A stretch of DNA of 5,407 bases from Chloroflexota bacterium (lineage in GTDB: Bacteria > Chloroflexota > UBA4733): contig JAICXR010000262.1 of assembly GCA_025980355.1 (NCBI GenBank), positions 1 to 5,407 on the forward strand, written 5' to 3'. Numbering within the stretch: position 1 is the stretch's first letter; each line of letters begins with the position of its first letter. This document shows positions 1-5,407 of this stretch, in pieces. The notes beneath the pieces are model-generated. The model was not told where the DNA came from, made no database searches, and saw only the letters and a program-made list of their open reading frames with translations. The position numbers were made by a program, and so were the translations under genes.

Positions 1-277
1 CGATGATCTGCTGGCTGAAGGTGGTGCCTTCGATCACGCCGATGAAGTCGTCGAGGATGTACTGCGCCGCCTGCTCCTGGTAATAGGGCGGGTAGTAGTA
101 GGTGGGGGAGGCGGCGTCCTGGGGGGAAATCGGGTTGATCAGGAGTTGGGTGGTGGCCTTGTAACTGCTCGGCACCAGATAGCCATAGACCGCGCTGACC
201 AGGGCGGTGAGGACCACGATGACGATGATGAGGCCCAGGCGACGGCCGACGATCAGCCCATAGCGATCCACATCCAT
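1..277 (-). CDS. Wzz-type polysaccharide chain-length/co-polymerase protein, N-terminal part
   Basis: Only the first 92 codons are in the window; the gene continues past the left edge. The ATG at 277 gives MDVDRYGLIVGRR, then one hydrophobic membrane segment at about residues 14-36 (LGLIIVIVVLTALVSAV and on), then a periplasmic or extracellular stretch beginning with the motif YKATTQLLINP. A short cytoplasmic head, one membrane helix and a Y/F-xA-x-x-x-L-x-I/V strand are the standard start of the Wzz/polysaccharide co-polymerase family, which sets the length of exopolysaccharide, capsule or O-antigen chains. A tyrosine- and proline-rich patch (residues 60-66) follows. A GAGGAG ribosome binding site (289-294) lies inside the end of the phosphotransferase gene, and only 3 bases separate that gene's stop from this ATG, so the two are co-transcribed. 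Whether a C-terminal tyrosine-kinase domain follows cannot be seen. Confidence 0.85.
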   Translation of the reverse strand, partial: MDVDRYGLIVGRRLGLIIVIVVLTALVSAVYGYLVPSSYKATTQLLINPISPQDAASPTYYYPPYYQEQAAQYILDDFIGVIEGTTFSQQII

Positions 278-280
278 GCG

Positions 281-1765
281 CTAGTACGCTCCTCTGCCAG
301 ACAGCAAGGCCGGAATCGTTTGGAGCAGGATCTTCAGGTCCAGTCCCGGCGACCAGTTCTCGATATAGTACAGGTCAAGTAATACCATCTCGTCGAAGAT
401 CAGGTCGCTGCGCCCGCTCACCTGCCACAGTCCGGTGAGGCCCGGCGTCACCTCCAGCCGCCCCTTCATCCAGTCCTCGTAGACGTCGTACTCCCGCGCC
501 AGCGGCGGGCGAGGGCCGACCAGGCTCATGTCGCCGCTCAGCACGTTGAACAACTGGGGGACCTCATCAAAGCTGAGCCGGCGCATGAGGCGCCCGCTCC
601 GCGTGCGCCGCGGATCGTGGCGCGACTTGAAGATGATCCGCCCGGCCTCATTCTGGGCCTGCAGCTCACCGAGCAGGGCGTCGGCATTCTGCACCATCGA
701 CCGGAACTTGTAGAACTTGAACGGCCGGCCGCCTTTGCCGATGCGCGTCTGCGAGACGATCACCGGCCCCGGGCTGTCCAGCTTGATGGCGATGGCGGCC
801 ACCGCCATGAACGGCGAGAGGAGGAGCAGGCCGAGGCTCGCCACCACGACGTCAATACCGCGCTTCAACCAGAGGTTCGGCCCCTGCAGCGGATTCTCGC
901 GCAACCCGAGCAGGGGGATCCCCCCCAGATTATCGACGTCCACCCGCGCCAGGCTCAACTCCAGCATGTCCGGCACGATGGCAAACTCGGCGCCGCAATC
1001 CTTGCAGGCGTCCAGGAGGCGCACGATCTCGGCGTGGGCGCTGGCCGGCAAGGCGATGATGACCTGGTCGATCCTCTGCTCCCGCAGGACGGCGCGCGCC
1101 TGGGCCACCGTCCCCAGCGCCCGGAAGCGGCCGAAATCGGCCGGCGTTTCCCGTTCACCGAGGAAGCCGGCGACGCGGTAGCCCAGCGCCGGGTTGCCGG
1201 CGATCCGCTGCAGCAGCATCTTGGCGACGTTGCTTTCGCCGACCACGAGGACGTTCCGCACGTCGAAGCCGCGCCGGTAGCGGGCGACCTGGACCGCACG
1301 CACCACAAGCCGCGCCAGACCGAGGGTGATGATCGCGGCGACCACCATGTAGAGAAAGATAAAGCGGGACTGCGACGGCGGTCGCAAGACGAAGCTCAAC
1401 GCGGCGATAATGCCGCCCGTCAGGATGGTGGAACGCACGATGATACCCAGTTGATCGAAGGTCGCCGTCTGTCGCCGCCGGCGGTAGATGCCCTCCACCT
1501 GCAGGAGCACGATCAGGAACGCCCAGAACCAGAGCTGGATCTGCCAGTAGGCATGCAGAGTGCTCCAGTTCTCCGGCGCCACCCTGCCGCCGAGCCCCAG
1601 GGGATAGCGGGCGACGTAGGCGGCGACGAAGGAGAGGTTGATGAGCGCGGTATCGATCAGCAGCCAGACGAGTAGCGGGAGGCCGGCGACGCGCCGGGCG
1701 GCGCCGCTCCGGCTGAGCACCGCATAGTCGTCGGCCAGGCCGGGCTGGCGCACGGTTACACCCAC
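281..1765 (-). CDS. Polyprenyl-phosphate hexose-1-phosphate transferase (WbaP/WcaJ-like initiating sugar transferase)
   Basis: This enzyme starts exopolysaccharide repeat-unit synthesis by moving a hexose-1-phosphate from a UDP-sugar to undecaprenyl phosphate at the inner face of the membrane. With the GTG at 1765 it has 494 residues, usual for the large form. In order there are about four N-terminal membrane segments (roughly 30-53, 73-92, 108-127, 135-153), a Rossmann-like CoA-binding domain (about 170-270, with NVLVVGESNVA), then the catalytic bacterial sugar transferase domain. That domain shows KRGID (301-305), the SP-containing re-entrant helix (317-318), GGRPFKFYKFRSM (345-357), the catalytic Asp-Glu pair in SFDEVPQLFNVLSGDMS (D400, E401), GPRP (417-420) and PGLTGLWQVSGRS (441-453). 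I chose GTG 1765 because AGGAAAGG (1775-1782) sits 9 bases upstream; an in-frame ATG at 1792 would add 9 residues and overlap the previous gene. The sugar cannot be told from sequence; glucose or galactose are typical. Confidence 0.93.
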   Translation of the reverse strand: MGVTVRQPGLADDYAVLSRSGAARRVAGLPLLVWLLIDTALINLSFVAAYVARYPLGLGGRVAPENWSTLHAYWQIQLWFWAFLIVLLQVEGIYRRRRQTATFDQLGIIVRSTILTGGIIAALSFVLRPPSQSRFIFLYMVVAAIITLGLARLVVRAVQVARYRRGFDVRNVLVVGESNVAKMLLQRIAGNPALGYRVAGFLGERETPADFGRFRALGTVAQARAVLREQRIDQVIIALPASAHAEIVRLLDACKDCGAEFAIVPDMLELSLARVDVDNLGGIPLLGLRENPLQGPNLWLKRGIDVVVASLGLLLLSPFMAVAAIAIKLDSPGPVIVSQTRIGKGGRPFKFYKFRSMVQNADALLGELQAQNEAGRIIFKSRHDPRRTRSGRLMRRLSFDEVPQLFNVLSGDMSLVGPRPPLAREYDVYEDWMKGRLEVTPGLTGLWQVSGRSDLIFDEMVLLDLYYIENWSPGLDLKILLQTIPALLSGRGAY

Positions 1766-1766
1766 T

Positions 1767-2909
1767 TCACGCGACCTTTCCTGCGTCCGCATAGGCCGAG
1801 AGCACAGCCCGTGCCGTCCGCTCCCAGGTGAACCGGGCGGCCTGCGCGAACCCACGCCGCCGCAATTCCTGGCGGCGTTCCGGGTCGTTGGCGAGCCGCG
1901 CCATCGACGCCGCCAGGCCGTCGACGTCGAACGGGTCGAACAGGTCGGCCGCGTTGCCCGCCGCTTCGGGGAGGCAGGAGGCCGTGGAGGAGAGCACGGG
2001 AGTGCCGCACGCCATTGCCTCCACGATAGGGAAGCCGAAGCCCTCATAGAGCGACGGGAAGATCATTGCTTCGGCAGCAGCGTACCATAGCGGGGTCTCC
2101 TCCGCCGCTGCGAATCCGACAAAATGGACACTGCGCTCGACCGCCTCCCGGCGAGCATGCTGGAGTAGCCCCTCGTAGAGCCAGCCCTTGCCGCCGACCA
2201 GCATGAGGGTGTGCGGCAGGCCGCTGACGCGCTTGAAGCGGGCGAAGGCGCTGATCAGCCGTTCCAGATTCTTGCGCGGCTGCAAGGTGCCGACATGGAC
2301 GAAGAAGCGCTCGGGCAGCCCCCGTCGCCGTCGGAAGTCCTCCACGGCCGACGCCCCCTGCGGCCGGTACAGCTCGGTCACGCCGGGATAGACCGTGCGC
2401 ACGCGCGCCGCCGGCACGCCCAGCAGGGCGATCACGTCCCGGCGGGTGTGCTCGCTGTCGGTCAGCACCAGCCGCGCCCGCCGGGCGGAAAAGCCCGTCA
2501 GCGCCGCCTGGTACCGTCGCTTCGCCGGCGAAAAGGTGGCCGGGAAGCGCAGGAAAGAGAGGTCGTGGACGGTGAGCACTGCCGGCGCCGGCAACAGCAG
2601 CGGCAGGACGTTGACCGGCGAATGCAGGAGGTCGACGCGCTGCGCCGTCAGCAGCGGCGGCTGGAGCAGTTGCTCCCAGAGGATGCGCACGGCGGGGCGC
2701 TCCGTCGGCAGGGCCGTCCGGCGGACGGCGACGCCTGCGGGCAAGGCCAGCGCCGCCGGGCGTGCCGCCGGCCCCACGAAGGCGGTGATGCGGTCGACCG
2801 GCGGCGCGACGCGGAGGTGCGTCAGCAGTTGATAGATGTACTGGCTGACGCCGGCATTCCGATAGCTGCCGGCAAGCGAGATGAGCTGGGCGTTGATGCC
2901 GACATGCAC
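1767..2909 (-). CDS. GT4-family glycosyltransferase (GT-B fold)
   Basis: A cytoplasmic or membrane-associated glycosyltransferase, probably adding a sugar to the lipid-linked exopolysaccharide precursor made by the next gene's product. It has 380 residues, typical for GT4. The N-terminal half (about 1-190) includes a glycine/arginine loop near residues 14-20 and TVHDLSFLRFP (113-123). The C-terminal half carries HVGTLQPRKNLERLI (205-219), the usual donor-domain entry motif, and YEGFGFPIVEAMACGTPVL (288-306) with the E-x7-E pair E289/E297 that contacts the nucleotide-sugar. A mannosyl-, rhamnosyl- or glucosyltransferase role is possible; sequence alone does not fix donor or acceptor. The start is a GTG 9 bases after the ilvE stop, with no clear Shine-Dalgarno site, so translation probably depends on coupling to ilvE. 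No in-frame ATG lies nearby. The stop is one base from the downstream GTG. Confidence 0.92.
   Translation of the reverse strand: MHVGINAQLISLAGSYRNAGVSQYIYQLLTHLRVAPPVDRITAFVGPAARPAALALPAGVAVRRTALPTERPAVRILWEQLLQPPLLTAQRVDLLHSPVNVLPLLLPAPAVLTVHDLSFLRFPATFSPAKRRYQAALTGFSARRARLVLTDSEHTRRDVIALLGVPAARVRTVYPGVTELYRPQGASAVEDFRRRRGLPERFFVHVGTLQPRKNLERLISAFARFKRVSGLPHTLMLVGGKGWLYEGLLQHARREAVERSVHFVGFAAAEETPLWYAAAEAMIFPSLYEGFGFPIVEAMACGTPVLSSTASCLPEAAGNAADLFDPFDVDGLAASMARLANDPERRQELRRRGFAQAARFTWERTARAVLSAYADAGKVA
1775..1782 (-). promoter_or_regulatory. Ribosome binding site of the sugar phosphotransferase gene
   Basis: AGGAAAGG on the minus strand lies within the last codons of the glycosyltransferase gene and 9 bases before the GTG at 1765. 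It is the reason for preferring that GTG over the ATG at 1792, which has no comparable purine-rich site upstream. The glycosyltransferase stop (TGA, 1769-1767) falls between this site and the GTG, which suggests translational coupling. Confidence 0.55.
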
Positions 2910-2918
2910 GGTGCGACG

Positions 2919-3872
2919 TTAGGCGCGGACGGCGGCCGGCGTACCTGTCGCGACGTAGGCGGGCGTACACCACTGCCGGTACCGCGCGTCGCGGCCGCGC
3001 ACAACGTCGAAGTAGGTCCGCTGCAACTGCTTCGTCACCTCGCCGACGCGGCCACTGCCGACGGCGCGGCGATCGATCTCCACCACCGGCGACACCTGGG
3101 CGCCGGTGCCGCACAGGAAGACCTCGTCGGCGACGTAGAGCTCGCTGCGGTCGATCGATCGCTCGACCACCGGCAGGTGCAGCGCCTCCTGGGCCAACTG
3201 CATGACGGTGCCCCTGGTGATCCCCTCCAGGATGTTGTCGCTGGCGGGCGGCGTGATCAGGGTGCCCTGGCGTAGCAGGAAGATGTTCTCGGCGCTGCCT
3301 TCGGAGACGTGGCCGTCGTGGGTCAGCATGATCGCCTCGTCGTAGCCGCCCTCCTCCGCTTCCGTCTTCGCCAGGGCGGAGTTGATATAGATGCCGGTCA
3401 CCTTGGCCCGGGCGGGAGCGACATTGTCGTCGACCCGCCGCCAGGAGGACACGACGCAGCGCGTCCCGGCGTCGACGTCGATGTAAGGACCGAAGGGGAC
3501 GACGAACATGGTGATGGCGGAGGTCAGGCCGTGCAGCCGGACGCCGACCTTCTCATCGCGGAGGTAGACGATCGGGCGCACGTAGCAATCTTCGCGGAAT
3601 CCGTCGCGGCGCACCAGATCGCAGGCGATCCGGCAGAGCTCCTCGGTCGATTCCCTGATCGTCATGCGCAGAATCTTGGCGGAGTTGCGCAGCCGGTCGA
3701 AGTGCTCGGCCAGCCGGAACAGGTAGACCTGCTCCTCTTCGGCGTTCCAGTAGCCGCGGATGCCCTCGAAGCAGCCGGTGCCGTAGTTGAAGGCGTGCGT
3801 CACAACGCTGACTTTGGCCTCGCTGAGCGGAACGATCTTTCCCTCGAAATAGGCAAAAGCCTGGTCGGTCAT
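2919..3872 (-). CDS. ilvE: Branched-chain amino acid aminotransferase
   Basis: A cytoplasmic PLP enzyme (fold type IV) that interconverts leucine, isoleucine and valine with their 2-oxo acids using glutamate/2-oxoglutarate. It has 317 residues against 309 in E. coli IlvE. Diagnostic segments are FNYGTGCFEGIRGY (28-41), R60 in HFDRLRNSAKILRM, the PLP lysine K157 in PARAKVTGIYINS, SEGSAENIF (190-198, with E191), LEGITRGTVMQLA (215-227), and LYVADEVFLCGTGAQVSPV (245-263); the end resembles IlvE (RVGEVTKQLQRTYFDVVRG). The start is ATG 3872, 5 bases after GGGGAGGG; the adjacent GTG 3875 is too close to that site. It is the first gene after a strong extended -10 promoter and lies 9 bases before the glycosyltransferase, so it heads an exopolysaccharide operon. 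D-amino-acid aminotransferase and aminodeoxychorismate lyase share the fold but match these motifs less well. Confidence 0.95.
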   Translation of the reverse strand: MTDQAFAYFEGKIVPLSEAKVSVVTHAFNYGTGCFEGIRGYWNAEEEQVYLFRLAEHFDRLRNSAKILRMTIRESTEELCRIACDLVRRDGFREDCYVRPIVYLRDEKVGVRLHGLTSAITMFVVPFGPYIDVDAGTRCVVSSWRRVDDNVAPARAKVTGIYINSALAKTEAEEGGYDEAIMLTHDGHVSEGSAENIFLLRQGTLITPPASDNILEGITRGTVMQLAQEALHLPVVERSIDRSELYVADEVFLCGTGAQVSPVVEIDRRAVGSGRVGEVTKQLQRTYFDVVRGRDARYRQWCTPAYVATGTPAAVRA

Positions 3873-3876
3873 CACG

Positions 3877-3884
3877 CCCTCCCC
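3877..3884 (-). promoter_or_regulatory. Ribosome binding site of ilvE
   Basis: GGGGAGGG on the minus strand is a strong anti-16S match. Its GGAGG core (3882-3878) lies 5 bases before ATG 3872 but only 2 bases before GTG 3875. This spacing decides for the ATG as the start of ilvE. Confidence 0.7.
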
Positions 3885-3942
3885 GGTACGGGCCGCCGCC
3901 TGCCACCGTTGACCGCCCGCGCCCGTGCCCTATGAAGGCGGG

Positions 3943-3951
3943 AGTATACCA
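3943..3951 (-). promoter_or_regulatory. Extended -10 promoter of the ilvE-exopolysaccharide operon
   Basis: The minus strand reads TGGTATACT, i.e. a TGn extension followed by TATACT, a 5 of 6 match to the housekeeping -10 box in an otherwise very GC-rich gap. Transcription would start near 3936, giving a leader of about 64 bases before ilvE. The nearest -35-like hexamer, TTGAGC (3976-3971), is 22 bases upstream, too far for normal spacing, so promoter strength would rest on the extended -10. No promoter-like site is needed within the following four genes, which are nearly contiguous. Confidence 0.6.
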
Positions 3952-4001
3952 CTGCGGCCGACGCGGGACGGCTCAACGCCGATCGTTTTGTGGCTACCGG
4001 G

Positions 4002-5024
4002 CTACGAATCCGCCCATTGCAGCACCACGCCCATCGCCTCGTCCCGGTGGTCCGCCAGCAATTGGAACATCGCCGGGGCCTGCTCGGCCGGCACCCGGTG
4101 GGAGATCAGGTGCTGGACCGGCAGGTCGCCGACGGCGATGCAGCGCAGGGTCAGCGCCCGGTTCGCCGGCTCCGTCCAGCGGTTGGCGGCGTTCGCCTGA
4201 GCCGGGTGGGTGTTGGCGTGCGCCCCGATCAACGTCACGCCCCGCTGGTGAAGGTCGGCATAGAGATCGAACTGCTCGATCGCGCCCCGCGTGCTGCCCA
4301 GGGCCACGACGCGACCGTCGCGCACCGCCAAGCGCAGGGCCGGTACCAGCGCCGACGGATGGCCGGTGGACTCGAATACCGCATCAAACCCCTGGCCATC
4401 GGTCCAGCGCGCCAGTTCTTGACGCGCCGCCGCGTCGTCTCCCGGGTCGAAGGCGGCATCGAAGCCGATCTCCCGGGCCAGGTCGCGCCGGCGCGCGATG
4501 AGGTCGACGCCCACCACCGGACGTGCCCCGTTCAGCCGGGCCCACAGACCGGCCAACTGCCCGATCAGCCCCAGGCCGATCACTGCCACAGTCTCCCCGA
4601 GCGCCAGATCGGCCCGGCGCACGCCGTTCAGGGCGATCGGCCCCAACGTCCCGAAGGTCGCGGTCGCGTCGCTCACCTCGTCCGGAACCGCGACACAGCG
4701 CGCCGCGTCGAGCACCACCGCCGAGGCGTGGCTGCCGGCGCCGGAGACGCGGGTACCGGGGGACCAGCCCTGCACACCGGCCCCGACGGCCAGCACCGTG
4801 CCGACGAGCGAGTAGCCGAGGCGGAGCGGCTTGTCCCGCCAGTCCGGCCCCATCCCCTTGCGGTCGGCGGTGATGCCGGTCAAATTCGCCAGCTCCGTCC
4901 CGGTGCTGATCAGCGTGGCCCGCGTCGCGATGAGCAGCTTGCCGGGCGGCGGGGTGTCGGGAAGGTCGATGATTTCCCATTCCAAGGTCCGGGGAGCGTA
5001 GGCGACCACACGTCGAGCCTGCAT
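4002..5024 (-). CDS. Medium-chain dehydrogenase/reductase lacking canonical zinc ligands
   Basis: An NAD(P)-dependent oxidoreductase of the medium-chain alcohol dehydrogenase superfamily, 340 residues; the substrate is unknown. A GroES-like N-terminal domain (about 1-130) is followed by a Rossmann domain (about 130-280) with VAVIGLGLIGQLAG (147-159; G150, G152, G155) and VGVD (171-174) ending the second strand. Zinc alcohol dehydrogenases usually have a catalytic Cys near residue 38 and a GHE motif near 65-70; here these places read LISTGTE (38-44) and GYSLVG (70-75), and no four-cysteine structural zinc loop is present. The S/A-GTE signature is known in BchC-like enzymes and in sugar-cluster oxidoreductases with this type of domain, so sugar or polyol oxidation is possible but unproven. 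ATG 5024 is set by GGAGG (5031-5035) at 6 bases; an upstream extension of the open frame shows no family homology. It is 129 bases from ilvE and probably a separate unit. Confidence 0.9.
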   Translation of the reverse strand: MQARRVVAYAPRTLEWEIIDLPDTPPPGKLLIATRATLISTGTELANLTGITADRKGMGPDWRDKPLRLGYSLVGTVLAVGAGVQGWSPGTRVSGAGSHASAVVLDAARCVAVPDEVSDATATFGTLGPIALNGVRRADLALGETVAVIGLGLIGQLAGLWARLNGARPVVGVDLIARRRDLAREIGFDAAFDPGDDAAARQELARWTDGQGFDAVFESTGHPSALVPALRLAVRDGRVVALGSTRGAIEQFDLYADLHQRGVTLIGAHANTHPAQANAANRWTEPANRALTLRCIAVGDLPVQHLISHRVPAEQAPAMFQLLADHRDEAMGVVLQWADS

Positions 5025-5030
5025 AAAAGT

Positions 5031-5035
5031 CCTCC
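5031..5035 (-). promoter_or_regulatory. Ribosome binding site of the dehydrogenase gene
   Basis: A perfect GGAGG on the minus strand, 6 bases before ATG 5024. It fixes the start, because the same reading frame stays open for about 105 further codons upstream and could mislead an automatic caller. Confidence 0.8.
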
Positions 5036-5047
5036 GCTGCTGGAACG

Positions 5048-5064
5048 CGCCGGTCCTACCGGCG
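5048..5064 (-). promoter_or_regulatory. Hairpin in the leader of the dehydrogenase gene
   Basis: CGCCGGT (5048-5054) and ACCGGCG (5058-5064) are exact inverted repeats around a 3-base loop, a 7-bp mostly G-C stem. It lies 12 bases upstream of the ribosome binding site and downstream of the proposed promoter, so it would form in the mRNA leader. There is no U-run after it, so it does not look like an intrinsic terminator of the upstream gene. Function is unknown; it could affect mRNA stability or translation, or be a protein-binding palindrome in DNA. Confidence 0.45.
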
Positions 5065-5082
5065 ACCGATGAAGCCGAGGTG

Positions 5083-5111
5083 AGTCTACATGCCAGGAAG
5101 CATGCTGTACA
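5083..5111 (-). promoter_or_regulatory. Possible sigma-70-type promoter of the dehydrogenase gene
   Basis: On the minus strand TGTACA (5111-5106) and TAGACT (5088-5083) each match 4 of 6 consensus bases and are separated by exactly 17 bases. The spacer contains an inverted repeat, CATGC (5089-5093) and GCATG (5100-5104) with 6 bases between, which could be an operator. Both hexamers are imperfect, so the call is tentative. Confidence 0.35.
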
Positions 5112-5142
5112 GTCGCTCTTGCGGGCTATCGCCTGGGGCGTG

Positions 5143-5407
5143 TTATCGCAAGTCCAGCCAGGCTGCCCCCATCCAGGCCCAATCCTGCCCCTTGTGCCAA
5201 CGGTAGACCGTGCGCCCGGCGTGTTCCAGCCGCAGCTCGGCCGGCGACTCGACCAGGCGCAGGACACGGCCCCGAAAGGCGCACATGGCGTCGAACGTCT
5301 CGCCAGATGCGGGCAATGGCTCCGCGATCGGCCCGGCAACGCCGGCCAGGTAGCGGAAGGCTTTATCGGCCCAGCCCGCCACGTGCAGGATGTCGCGTAG
5401 CTCGGGC
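5143..5407 (-). CDS. Unrecognised protein, C-terminal part
   Basis: The reading frame is open from the right edge to a TAA at 5145-5143, giving the last 88 complete codons (PELRDILHVAGWADKAF at the left end of the protein piece). An internal GTG at 5382 could start a 79-residue protein, but the frame stays open upstream with similar composition and no clear ribosome binding site is seen, so I treat this as the tail of a longer gene. The end is tryptophan-rich (YRWHKGQDWAWMGAAWLDLR contains four Trp), with alternating hydrophobic residues before it (GRVLRLVE, AELRLEH) that suggest beta strands. I do not recognise the family. The next gene begins 118 bases away behind its own possible promoter. 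Confidence 0.55.
   Translation of the reverse strand, partial: PELRDILHVAGWADKAFRYLAGVAGPIAEPLPASGETFDAMCAFRGRVLRLVESPAELRLEHAGRTVYRWHKGQDWAWMGAAWLDLR

Noticed and set aside
617..1675. Long plus-strand open frame of 352 codons
   Set aside because: It lies fully antisense to the phosphotransferase, whose motifs are unmistakable. Its protein is rich in Arg, Asp, His, Gln and Gly with no domain, as expected for a shadow frame in GC-rich DNA.
2044..3114. Minus-strand open frame of 356 codons
   Set aside because: It is a frame-shifted reading of the glycosyltransferase and the end of ilvE; the composition is mainly Arg, Ala, Gly and Pro.
2211..3275. Plus-strand open frame of 354 codons
   Set aside because: It is antisense to both the glycosyltransferase and ilvE, spans their junction, and has low-complexity Arg/Gly/Asp-rich composition without recognisable motifs.
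3882..3892. Small hairpin CCCG-GTA-CGGG next to the ilvE ribosome binding site
   Set aside because: A 4-bp stem is expected by chance in DNA this GC-rich, although it touches the ribosome binding site.
3873..3942. T-box or other amino-acid-sensing leader in front of ilvE (a GGTGGCAGGCGG stretch)
   Set aside because: The stretch does not match the conserved T-box core, and the leader from the proposed promoter is only about 64 bases, too short for a specifier stem.
3965..4001. Intrinsic terminator after the dehydrogenase
   Set aside because: Only a 4-bp CGGC/GCCG stem is present and no U-run follows.
3990..5072. Plus-strand open frame of 360 codons
   Set aside because: It is antisense to the dehydrogenase, with His/Arg/Gln-rich shadow composition and no ribosome binding site that I can see.
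5025..5339. N-terminal extension of the dehydrogenase frame by about 105 residues
   Set aside because: The extension overlaps the end of the neighbouring gene, looks unlike the family, and a perfect GGAGG marks ATG 5024.

Overview
This is a GC-rich bacterial window in which every convincing gene lies on the minus strand, so genes are described here from right to left. The organism cannot be named from 5.4 kb. The GC content, GGAGG-type ribosome binding sites, frequent GTG starts and a tyrosine-rich Wzz-type N-terminus would fit a GC-rich Chloroflexota or actinobacterium-like lineage, but this is only a guess.

Layout: (a) 5407-5143, the C-terminal end of an unrecognised protein that enters from the right edge. 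(b) 5142-5025, a 118-base gap with a plausible promoter and a perfect 7-bp hairpin upstream of (c) 5024-4002, a medium-chain dehydrogenase/reductase that keeps the Rossmann motif but lacks the usual zinc ligands. (d) 4001-3873, a 129-base gap with a strong extended -10 promoter (TGGTATACT). (e) 3872-277 and on past the left edge, four tightly packed genes: a branched-chain amino acid aminotransferase (ilvE), a GT4 glycosyltransferase, a polyprenyl-phosphate hexose-1-phosphate transferase, and the N-terminus of a Wzz-type chain-length/co-polymerase protein. The gaps between these four are 9, 1 and 3 bases, so they almost certainly form one operon. There is no gene-free stretch longer than 300 bases.

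How the genes work together: the phosphotransferase would load the first sugar phosphate onto undecaprenyl phosphate at the membrane. The GT4 enzyme would add a later sugar on the cytoplasmic side. The Wzz-like protein would control chain length during polymerisation or export. This is the start of a Wzx/Wzy-type exopolysaccharide or capsule cluster that should continue beyond position 1. The odd member is ilvE, a housekeeping amino acid gene that heads the operon and shares its promoter. I found no CRISPR array, tRNA, rRNA, insertion sequence or clearly new multi-gene system. The most unusual points are the ilvE-led operon, the zinc-ligand-less dehydrogenase and the structured leader in front of that dehydrogenase.
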